From the NCBI GenBank assembly GCA_047632015.1, contig JBLIBC010000188.1, forward strand, positions 1 through 5,670: a stretch of 5,670 nt of DNA. Reading direction: 5' to 3'. The translations under genes were made by a program, and so were the position numbers. The DNA comes from JBLIAZ01 sp047632015. GTDB lineage: Bacteria > Bacteroidota > Bacteroidia > Flavobacteriales_C > GCA-002722245. Under the pieces are notes generated by a model. The model was given only the letters and a program-made list of their open reading frames with translations, had not been told where the DNA came from and made no database searches. This document shows, one piece after another, positions 1 to 5,670 of this stretch; the stretch's first letter is position 1; every line of letters begins with the position of its first letter.

Positions 1-1067
1 CAATATTATCAGCTACTTTAAATCGGCTGGCCAGCATTGGTGTTATCAGTGCTGACAAAACCAACTTCAGACCCCGAAAAACATTTAAGCAAAGCACCAT
101 ATATTTAATGATTATTGTGGTCGCTGGCCTCAGTACTTTTATTACTAATTTAAATTTAGGACAAGAAAAAGAGACCGTGGACCAACCTGTCGAAGAGCAA
201 TATATACCAGAAGAGTCAAATACAGAATACGCTACTCCAGAAGAGGTTTATAACACCAAGGAGATAGACACAATCACTGTTATAGAGACCCAAATTGACA
301 AGGTTGTTATAAAAGTCAATGAGGACTTTACAATGAGTTCAATTGTACCAGCTGGTGCCTCAATTGTTTTTAATAAAACTCCTCTTTACAGTACTTCAGC
401 ATTGGAAAGCTCAACATCTAGCATTAATGCCGGTGATACGATTATGATTATAGGTTCTTCAAAACTTTATATAATACATGAACATGGTGATTTGCAACTT
501 ACGGGATTTACCTATGAGATTGAACATAATAACTTGACAGGTTTTATCAAAGGAACCGACCTCATCATGAATCAAATTATTGTTAAAGGAACTCAATTAA
601 CAATTGGAATCGACAGTAAAGATGGCGGCTTAAAATTAAAGGCATTCCAAAATAACGCTCTGATGTATGAGCTTGGTTTAATGGACAGAGCTTATAAAAC
701 AAATATTTATGAAACGGGGTACGATGTGTATAAGTTTAATTGTCAACTTATTGACAATTATGACTTTAAAGATATTCGCTTCATCCGATTTACGGACGAA
801 AACAACGGTAGCGATGGTTGGTTACAAACGAGAACGTATTACTGGAATGGCAGATCCTTGAAGCAGATCACACTTGACAATGACCTAGATAACATACTTG
901 AGTCCGAGTTTGTTTTTCCGTCTGATCCAACTGGAATTAATGACACATTAACCTGTAACGTTCTTACAGGTACCTTGGATGAAAGTGGAGAATACACAGA
1001 AGAAGAAAAACACACCTTCTTTTTTATTAATGACAATGGAGAGATTAAGGAAGTTGTCAAAAGATAG
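1..1067 (+). CDS. Membrane-anchored protein of unknown function with possible SH3-like domain (5' partial)
   Basis: I do not recognise this protein. The frame is open from the left edge to the TAG at 1065-1067. The first ATG (108) has 35 sense codons before it, with no in-frame ATG, GTG or TTG among them, so the gene probably begins outside the window. Codons at about 96-155 encode one hydrophobic segment (TIYLMIIVVAGLSTFI) preceded by basic residues (RPRKTFK), which fits a single transmembrane helix with the N-terminal part in the cytoplasm. Starting at 108 would cut into this helix and remove the positive flank. Counting from 108, residues 19-60 are an acidic, Glu-rich linker. Residues about 78-153 contain 'TPLYSTS', 'INAGDTIMIIG' and 'TGFIKGTDL', a spacing reminiscent of bacterial SH3-like domains (inference). 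Residues 155-319 look like a beta-rich extracytoplasmic domain with Cys212 and Cys283. The gene converges on the metal-efflux operon and shows no functional link to it. Confidence 0.7.
   Translation, partial: ILSATLNRLASIGVISADKTNFRPRKTFKQSTIYLMIIVVAGLSTFITNLNLGQEKETVDQPVEEQYIPEESNTEYATPEEVYNTKEIDTITVIETQIDKVVIKVNEDFTMSSIVPAGASIVFNKTPLYSTSALESSTSSINAGDTIMIIGSSKLYIIHEHGDLQLTGFTYEIEHNNLTGFIKGTDLIMNQIIVKGTQLTIGIDSKDGGLKLKAFQNNALMYELGLMDRAYKTNIYETGYDVYKFNCQLIDNYDFKDIRFIRFTDENNGSDGWLQTRTYYWNGRSLKQITLDNDLDNILESEFVFPSDPTGINDTLTCNVLTGTLDESGEYTEEEKHTFFFINDNGEIKEVVKR
737..760. repeat. Perfect 10-bp inverted repeat with 4-nt loop
   Basis: The left arm TAATTGTCAA (737-746) and right arm TTGACAATTA (751-760) are perfect reverse complements around the loop CTTA. 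The repeat lies inside the coding region of the left-hand gene, over codons for FNCQLIDNY. No T-run follows it, so it does not look like an intrinsic terminator. It could form an mRNA hairpin or be a chance event in AT-rich DNA. Confidence 0.6.
951..971. repeat. Perfect 8-bp inverted repeat with 5-nt loop
   Basis: The arms ACCTGTAA (951-958) and TTACAGGT (964-971) flank the loop CGTTC, inside the 3' part of the left-hand gene. There is no T-tract after it. A stem of this length is expected by chance about once in a window of this size, so no function is claimed. Confidence 0.35.
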
Positions 1068-1068
1068 G

Positions 1069-1380
1069 TCAAACTAATTGACAGTGTACTTGAAAAACTC
1101 GGCAAGCAAAGCCTATACCTGCTATTTTCGACTTAACACCATTTATCGAAATTGCAGTAGAATCAAATTCTACTTCCATTTGTTTTGTCTCTTTATTCCA
1201 GTCAGCAGGTGTAACGCCATCTATATTGGTAAGAGAACCTTCAATGGTCTTTTCACACATCCCACAATTTCCATAAACCTTAAATGACCCATGACTATTA
1301 GACGTTATAGAATTTGATTGCTTAACTCCACAACTTACTAATAAAGCAACTGTAAAAGCCGATAATATAATTTTCCTCAT
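1069..1380 (-). CDS. HMA-domain lipoprotein, probable periplasmic metal-binding protein
   Basis: This 103-residue protein opens with a lipoprotein signal: basic residues 2-3, a hydrophobic core, and the lipobox LVSC with the lipidated Cys at 17. It is therefore expected to be membrane-anchored and exposed to the periplasm. After a Ser/Asn-rich spacer, residues about 33-91 form a heavy-metal-associated (HMA) fold with the metal-binding motif C39-G-M-C42 in 'YGNCGMCEKTIEGSL', as in copper and mercury chaperones and the soluble domains of P-type ATPases. It is the last gene of the efflux operon, 36 nt after the adaptor gene, and may pass metal ions to the adaptor or pump (inference). The ATG at 1380 is the natural start because the signal peptide begins there; no convincing Shine-Dalgarno precedes it. 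The last 13 residues (FACRVFQVHCQLV) carry two more cysteines and do not resemble the family ending I recall, in which a longer tail closes with a Cys-Cys pair. Truncation or an old frameshift is possible. Confidence 0.88.
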   Translation of the reverse strand: MRKIILSAFTVALLVSCGVKQSNSITSNSHGSFKVYGNCGMCEKTIEGSLTNIDGVTPADWNKETKQMEVEFDSTAISINGVKSKIAGIGFACRVFQVHCQLV

Positions 1381-1416
1381 GTAGTTTAGTTTATTGGATT
1401 AGTCCTTTGTTATTTA

Positions 1417-3024
1417 TTACTGAACCGAACCACAGGCTTTCATACCCCCACCAAAATAAGGATTGTCAACTTCTGGTTTAACCGATACCCAATACCCTCC
1501 TTGATCGGAATTTGCCATGGGACATTTTATCAAATATGTTTTCTTGGTGAACTGAAGCTCTTCCTTGAAGCTTAAACTAAAATCTGAAAAGCCCTGTTTA
1601 AATTGATCATTTGAAAGATGCAGTAAATGTGGATGTTTTTTCTTCAAGGCAGGAACAAGGTTTAGTATTTTTCCTAGCACTATTATCACCTCATCTTCCT
1701 TATTTTGTTGAAGTAAAGTTGTTGCTTCCAAGTACAAGTTCAGAACTTGATCATCACCATTACTTCGACTTACTTCGTTAACTTTGACTTGCACCTTTGG
1801 CTTATTCATCATAGACGGCTTCCCTTGCAACTGAGCTGCCGCATCTACAACAAAAGTTCCTGTTTTGACAATTCTGTCTCCTTTATCCAAGCCCTTTATA
1901 ACCTGATAATAATCTCCTAAGTCTTTTCCTAAAACTACTTCATGCATTGAAAAAGCATGTCGTGAAATCTCTTTATAATAAACCGAACGCTGACCAGTCC
2001 ATAAAACCGCCGATTTTGGTATAACTACTACATCATCCGTAGAATTGGCAATTTCAATTGTGCCTGAAACAAACATTTCAGGTTTCAACTCTCCACTATT
2101 TTGGATTACCACTCGAACCTTTGCCGTTCGTGATTTTGCATTGATTAATGGATCTATGTAACTGATAACTCCCTTGTACCCTGATTTCTTCCCTGTGTTA
2201 ATTTTCAAACTAACCTCTTGCCCTTTTTTTAACCACTGCAAATCCCTTTCAAAAGCCTCTAATTCTACCCAAACAGAACTTAAATCAGCCAACTGAAGCA
2301 GCTTCTGTCCTTTTTTGACATAATCACCCAACTCCACATTTAACAGCGTCACAACTCCTGTGTTCTCAGCATATATTGGCAAGAACTCAAATACTTTATT
2401 ATCTTTTTCAATTTCCTGAATTTGAGTTTTGTTTATTTTCCACGAATCCAGTTTCTTTTTTGCTGCAGCATATAACAGCGGATTTTCCGTTTTTAGTTTC
2501 ACGGTTTCTAAAAGTTCCTTTTGAGCTTTGATTAATTCAGGCGAATATATTTTGGCTATTAAAAACCCTTTTTGAATCAATTGGCCCTCATGCTGAACGT
2601 GTAACTCCTCAATTCGCCCACTGTAGTGAGCAGATTGAACGACCGAGTTATTCTCATTCACTTTTACTTTACCATCTAAGCGAATTGCCTTTTCAGCAGA
2701 CGACTCACCTACTTCCACGACTTGAATGTTATGCTGTTGAATCTCTCCTTCATTAAAGGAAATTGCGTTGGGATTAGTTCCCCCACTTGCACTTAAAGGA
2801 ATTAAGTCCATTCCACAAATTGGACATTGACCAGGTTCTTTTAATTGAATCTGAGGATGCATGGCGCAAGTCCAAATGATTTCTTTTTCCATTTCGCGTG
2901 ATTGTACTTGGCCCTCATCATTAACCTGTGACGAACTGTTTACTGTGTATCCCCACATTAATCCAAATACTAACCCAAGGACTAAAGCCGCTGCGGTTAT
3001 TATAAATAATTTCTTGTTTTTCAT
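1417..3024 (-). CDS. cusB: CusB-type periplasmic adaptor (membrane fusion protein) with N-terminal heavy-metal-binding domain and C-terminal DUF3347-like domain
   Basis: This 535-residue adaptor should link the RND pump to the outer-membrane channel. Residues 5-26 are a hydrophobic N-terminal anchor. Residues 51-76 are a heavy-metal-binding domain with C53-x-M-H56-P and C67-P-I-C70-G-M. The lipoyl-like barrel-sandwich halves are at about 130-160 (SGRIEELHVQHEGQLIQKG) and 216-248 (AENTGVVTLLNVELGDYVKKG), joined by a short alpha-hairpin. A beta-barrel follows at about 250-325, then a membrane-proximal domain to about 400 (VVVIPKSAVLWTG). Residues about 422-533 resemble DUF3347, with C501-P-M-A, GGYW (509-512), NPYFG (521-525), M528 and C531-G. 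A typical adaptor stops near residue 400, so this tail is an added module, possibly doing the metal-presenting job of CusF (inference). It sits 37 nt after the channel gene and 36 nt before the HMA lipoprotein gene. The ATG at 3024 fits the membrane anchor. Cu(I)/Ag(I) is the likely substrate but not proven. Confidence 0.93.
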   Translation of the reverse strand: MKNKKLFIITAAALVLGLVFGLMWGYTVNSSSQVNDEGQVQSREMEKEIIWTCAMHPQIQLKEPGQCPICGMDLIPLSASGGTNPNAISFNEGEIQQHNIQVVEVGESSAEKAIRLDGKVKVNENNSVVQSAHYSGRIEELHVQHEGQLIQKGFLIAKIYSPELIKAQKELLETVKLKTENPLLYAAAKKKLDSWKINKTQIQEIEKDNKVFEFLPIYAENTGVVTLLNVELGDYVKKGQKLLQLADLSSVWVELEAFERDLQWLKKGQEVSLKINTGKKSGYKGVISYIDPLINAKSRTAKVRVVIQNSGELKPEMFVSGTIEIANSTDDVVVIPKSAVLWTGQRSVYYKEISRHAFSMHEVVLGKDLGDYYQVIKGLDKGDRIVKTGTFVVDAAAQLQGKPSMMNKPKVQVKVNEVSRSNGDDQVLNLYLEATTLLQQNKEDEVIIVLGKILNLVPALKKKHPHLLHLSNDQFKQGFSDFSLSFKEELQFTKKTYLIKCPMANSDQGGYWVSVKPEVDNPYFGGGMKACGSVQ

Positions 3025-3061
3025 GTGCTATGTATTTCTATTTTAATAATTGTGATTGTAC

Positions 3062-4279
3062 TTATCTGTTGAGTAAAAATGCTAATTGACTTTTCGCCAC
3101 TCTTAATTTTTTCATCGCATCTTGTGTTTCCATCTGGTAATTAACCAATTGAACTTGTGTTGCTAATATACTTTCAAGGCTCGCTGCATCATTTTCGTAA
3201 TCAGACTGCAGTATCGTTAAAATGGATTGTGCAGTTTTAGTTTGTTTTTGATACAACACTAACGTCTCCTTTGCATATTCTATTTTAGTCATCACTACTA
3301 CCAACTTTGTATTTAAATCCAATTCTACTCCTTTTACTTCTTGCTTGATACTTTCGTTTTCCAATTGATTCATGTTGGATAACGCCTTGTATCTTTTTCG
3401 GTAAATAGGAAGCGACATGGTGAGTTTTGGCATCAAAACATCCCTTCCATTACCAATTGGATTCATGTCGGTTCGCTTATTAACAATCACGTAATTAACA
3501 CCTAAGCCAAATTTGGGCAATGCCTTTTGAGCAATGATCCTCTTTTGAGCATTATTTATTGCTAGCTTTTCTTTTGACATGGCTATCATTGGATGATTCA
3601 CAATAGAATCAAGAGTCTTTATGTCACTTTGTTCGACACTGTCATCAATTCCATTTTTGAAAACTAGTTTTAAATGAGGCTTTCCTGTTAGCAAACAAAG
3701 CTGCTCTACATAACCTTTCAAATGAACATTTGCTGTGCTTCTATTGGTCTTCATTTCCTCTATTTTAAGATTCAATCTTAAAATATCAGTTGTTGATCCA
3801 CTGCCAGATTCCACTCTAGCTAGTCCAATTGATTTTACCTGTTCTAACAGCTCTATGTTTTCTGTTAATAGTTTAACATTCTCCTCTTTATTTTGCGCTT
3901 CATAATACAGTTTTTTAACATCCTTAAATAATCCAATTTTAAGTAAGCTAAATCTTTTAAACTGCATTTTGGATTGAGCGACAGCAATGCTTTTTTGAGC
4001 TTTCAATGTTCCTTTCCATGGAAACATTTGCTGTAATCCAACACTTGCAATTTGAGGTCCCAGTCTGGTTTCTGGCGAACCAATAAAATACCCAAATAAA
4101 AACATGGGTTCAGGTAAAAAACCTGTGCCGTAAACCTTTTGTAAAGAGGCTTCATAATTGAGATAAGCAGCCTTCAATTCAGGATGATGATCTGCTGACC
4201 AAACCAACAGACTGTCTAAGTTTTGAGCTTGTAATACTGCAGTAAAACAAACAAATAATATGATAATTTTAATTTTCAT
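3062..4279 (-). CDS. TolC-family outer-membrane efflux channel (CusC-like role)
   Basis: This 405-residue protein has the usual length for the family. Residues 1-18 are a signal peptide with a likely signal peptidase I site after LQA18. Cys11 is not in a proper lipobox, so unlike E. coli CusC it is probably not a lipoprotein. The mature part shows the two-fold TolC layout: 'HPELKAAYLNYEASLQ' at 32-47, the first beta-strand region with 'QMFPWKGTLKAQ' at 84-95, long coiled-coil helices at about 95-200, then a second repeat from about 228 (NHPMIAMSKEKLA) with the strand turn 'MPKLTMSLPIYRKRYKAL' at 283-300, and helices to the C-terminus. It would form the trimeric outer-membrane duct for the pump and adaptor encoded on either side. 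Its start overlaps the end of the pump gene by 11 nt, and AAGGAGGT lies just upstream, which suggests translational coupling. The substrate is inferred from the neighbours, since TolC proteins give little specificity signal. Confidence 0.93.
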   Translation of the reverse strand: MKIKIIILFVCFTAVLQAQNLDSLLVWSADHHPELKAAYLNYEASLQKVYGTGFLPEPMFLFGYFIGSPETRLGPQIASVGLQQMFPWKGTLKAQKSIAVAQSKMQFKRFSLLKIGLFKDVKKLYYEAQNKEENVKLLTENIELLEQVKSIGLARVESGSGSTTDILRLNLKIEEMKTNRSTANVHLKGYVEQLCLLTGKPHLKLVFKNGIDDSVEQSDIKTLDSIVNHPMIAMSKEKLAINNAQKRIIAQKALPKFGLGVNYVIVNKRTDMNPIGNGRDVLMPKLTMSLPIYRKRYKALSNMNQLENESIKQEVKGVELDLNTKLVVVMTKIEYAKETLVLYQKQTKTAQSILTILQSDYENDAASLESILATQVQLVNYQMETQDAMKKLRVAKSQLAFLLNR

Positions 4280-5670
4280 AATCGACCTCCTTTCTTTTAG
4301 TTTTTAATTCTTCTTTGACCGCATATAAAACTGGAACAACAAACAGCGTGATGATGGCCACTGTCATCCCTCCAAATATTGGAATAGCCATTGGAATCAT
4401 GATGTCGGCTCCCTTACCACTTGATGTTAGGATAGGTAACAATGCCAGAAGCGTGGTGGCAGTAGTCATTAAACAAGGTCGAATCCTTCTCATTCCCGCT
4501 TGAACAACTGTGTCTTTCACCTCTTGGATTGTATCATGTTTGTTCACTTTAAATTGCTGCTGTAAATAAGTAGCCATCACAACCCCATCATCAGTAGCAA
4601 TTCCAAACAAAGCAATAAAACCTACTCCTACAGCAACACTCAAATAGATGGTATCAATTTGAAATACATCACGCAGGTTTTGACCAAGTAAATCAATGTT
4701 CATGAACCAGTTGGTTCCATATAATCCCATCATCAGGACCCCCCCTGAAAATGCAACCAGAATTCCAGCAAACACCATTAGCGAAGTCCCGATGCTTTTG
4801 AACTGTAAATACAGCACTAAGAAAATGACCACTAACGCTAACAGGGACACAAGAAGTAACTTCTTAAATGCCCTTACTTGATTTTCATAGGTTCCCGTGA
4901 AACTATAGCTCACGCCATTTGGAACTACTACCTGTCCCCTTTTCACTGCATCATCAATTGCTTTTTGTGCATTTTCAACTACCTCTACCTCGGATACCTG
5001 TCCTTGTTTATCAAACAAAACATAACCAATTAAAAAGGAGTTTTCACTCTTAATCACCTGAGGTCCTTGTTGGTATTTAATATCCGCTAAATCCCCAAGA
5101 GGTATTTGCACTCCATTTTCAGCTGTGATTAATACGTCTTTTAATTTATCAGGGCTGTTCCTTAATTCCCTTGGGTACCTTACTTTTATTGAATACCGCT
5201 CTCTTCCTTCCACTGTTTGACCTAAGATTGTTCCTCCAATTGCTGTTTTTAAATGCATTTGAACGGTACCAATTGACAACCCATACCTAGCTATTTTTTG
5301 ACGATCAATGTCCACTATTAAGTAGGGTTTTCCAACCATTCTATCAGCAAATACAGCTTCAGGCTTCACCCCTTGTACATTCCTTAAAACCTTTTCCAAT
5401 TGAAAACCAAAGTTTTCAATGGTTTCTAGATCAGGCCCAAGCATTTTAATTCCCATAGGTGCGCGCATTCCTGTTTGCAACATGACCAACCTAGTTTCAA
5501 TGGGTTGTAATTTAGGTGACGAAGTCATTCCCGGATAATTGGCCACTTTAAGGATCTCCTTCCAAATGTCGTCTGGAGATTTTATATGCTCTCGCCAATT
5601 TCGAATTCGATCACCATTTTCGTTTTCACTGTATTCAGGGTGATAAAGCACCACGTTTTCAAACATGGAA
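4269..5670 (-). CDS. cusA: CusA/CzcA-type heavy-metal RND efflux pump (5' partial)
   Basis: This is the C-terminal 466 residues of an inner-membrane proton-driven RND pump; full-length members are over 1,000 residues. The ATG at 5664-5666 is internal: the frame stays open to the window edge and the first residues (MFENVVLYHPEYSENENGD) belong to the pore domain. Numbering from that Met, residues 60-265 are porter/docking sequence, including 'VMLQTGMRAPMGIKMLG' (61-77) and 'RYGLSIGTVQMHLKTAIGG' (127-145). Transmembrane helices follow at about 268-287, 293-313, 340-364, 400-415 and 423-448. The helix at 340-364 carries GIATDDGVVM with D359 and D360. 'RRIRPCLMTTATTLLALLP' (393-411) and the final GGMTVAIITLFVVPVLY are classic RND signatures. 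Between helices there is an extra segment (about 318-338, NIDLLGQNLRDVFQ) that I recall from the long Bacteroidota form. It is the most upstream visible gene of the operon. Metal efflux is firm; Cu/Ag versus Zn/Co/Cd is not settled here. Confidence 0.93.
   Translation of the reverse strand, partial: SMFENVVLYHPEYSENENGDRIRNWREHIKSPDDIWKEILKVANYPGMTSSPKLQPIETRLVMLQTGMRAPMGIKMLGPDLETIENFGFQLEKVLRNVQGVKPEAVFADRMVGKPYLIVDIDRQKIARYGLSIGTVQMHLKTAIGGTILGQTVEGRERYSIKVRYPRELRNSPDKLKDVLITAENGVQIPLGDLADIKYQQGPQVIKSENSFLIGYVLFDKQGQVSEVEVVENAQKAIDDAVKRGQVVVPNGVSYSFTGTYENQVRAFKKLLLVSLLALVVIFLVLYLQFKSIGTSLMVFAGILVAFSGGVLMMGLYGTNWFMNIDLLGQNLRDVFQIDTIYLSVAVGVGFIALFGIATDDGVVMATYLQQQFKVNKHDTIQEVKDTVVQAGMRRIRPCLMTTATTLLALLPILTSSGKGADIMIPMAIPIFGGMTVAIITLFVVPVLYAVKEELKTKRKEVDYEN
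4285..4292 (-). promoter_or_regulatory. Strong Shine-Dalgarno sequence for the TolC-family gene
   Basis: On the minus strand AAGGAGGT lies 5 nt before the ATG at 4279, a near-perfect match to the 16S rRNA anti-Shine-Dalgarno at suitable spacing. It falls inside the last codons of the pump gene (Lys-Glu-Val), whose stop codon is beyond the new ATG. The other two internal starts of the operon (3024 and 1380) have no comparable site. Confidence 0.6.

Larger units (their letters stand above)
1069..5670 (-). other. Probable heavy-metal efflux operon: pump, channel, adaptor, HMA lipoprotein
   Basis: Four genes on the minus strand run in the order RND pump, TolC-type channel, adaptor, HMA lipoprotein, with an 11-nt overlap and then gaps of 37 and 36 nt. 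These gaps hold no evident promoter or terminator, so a single transcript is likely, starting beyond the right edge. No metal-responsive regulator is visible. No convincing intrinsic terminator is seen at the end; any termination would have to occur within the 3' part of the convergent gene. Confidence 0.85.

Noticed and set aside
1000..1025. AAGAAG/CTTCTT stem followed by TTTT as a plus-strand terminator
   Set aside because: It lies before the stop codon of the left-hand gene, the stem is weak with a 10-nt loop, and it is probably chance in an A/T-rich stretch.
1068..1082. Hairpin GTCAA-ACTAA-TTGAC as a bidirectional terminator
   Set aside because: The stem is only 5 bp and AT-rich, and there is no T-tract on either strand.
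839..1105. Minus-strand open frame of 88 codons spanning the convergent junction
   Set aside because: It lies antisense to the left-hand gene and out of frame with the HMA lipoprotein gene. Its product is Ser/Leu-rich low-complexity sequence with no domain and no start signal.
1078..1287. Plus-strand open frame of 69 codons
   Set aside because: It is antisense to the well-supported HMA lipoprotein gene and its translation has no recognisable feature.
2063..2082. Inverted repeat CCTGAAA/TTTCAGG inside the adaptor gene
   Set aside because: It has a 7-bp stem over conserved coding sequence (LKPEMFVSG) with no terminator features; expected by chance.
2861..3046. Plus-strand open frame of 61 codons
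   Set aside because: It is antisense to the start of the adaptor gene; the hydrophobic end only mirrors the adaptor's membrane anchor.
4013..4024. 12-bp palindrome TTTCCATGGAAA in the channel gene
   Set aside because: It encodes the conserved FPWK motif of the TolC family, so protein constraint plus chance explains it.
4315..4503. Plus-strand open frame of 62 codons, and a similar one at 4696-4881
   Set aside because: Both are antisense to conserved RND pump sequence and have no protein-like features.
5664..5666. ATG as the start of the RND pump gene
   Set aside because: The frame continues to the window edge and the protein would lack its whole N-terminal half; the residues after it are internal family sequence.

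Overview
The window is AT-rich and reads as chromosomal or accessory DNA from a member of the Bacteroidota, probably a flavobacterium-like group. This rests on gene style rather than a marker gene. The adaptor protein carries an N-terminal heavy-metal-binding domain and a C-terminal DUF3347-type domain, the RND pump has the 'GIATDDGVVM' version of its C-terminal core, and a small HMA lipoprotein closes the cluster. I recall all three features mainly from Bacteroidota metal-resistance loci. No rRNA, tRNA, CRISPR array, transposase, integrase or attachment site is visible.

Layout. Positions 1-1067 (+ strand) hold the 3' part of a gene of unknown function. Its reading frame is open to the left edge of the window. 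It encodes a membrane-anchored protein with an acidic linker, a possible SH3-like beta domain and a further C-terminal domain. From the right edge to 1069 (- strand) runs a compact four-gene cluster, transcribed right to left: an RND metal-efflux pump (CusA/CzcA type, 5' end beyond the window), a TolC-type outer-membrane channel, a CusB-type periplasmic adaptor, and a small HMA-domain lipoprotein. The first two genes overlap by 11 nt and the next two gaps are 37 and 36 nt, so this is very probably one operon whose promoter lies beyond the right edge. The operon and the left-hand gene converge with a single base between their stop codons.

Function. Pump, adaptor and channel would form a tripartite complex exporting a soft metal ion, most likely Cu(I) or Ag(I), from the periplasm or inner membrane across the outer membrane. 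The adaptor's two extra cysteine-containing modules and the CxxC of the HMA lipoprotein are plausible periplasmic metal-capture sites feeding the pump. Substrate is an inference; Zn, Co or Cd cannot be excluded from this sequence. No CusF-like gene and no regulator is present in the window.

I see no clearly new system. The points most worth checking are the unusual end of the HMA lipoprotein, the strong Shine-Dalgarno sequence at the channel gene, the double metal-binding architecture of the adaptor, and the uncharacterised left-hand protein. There is no gene-free stretch longer than about 40 bases.
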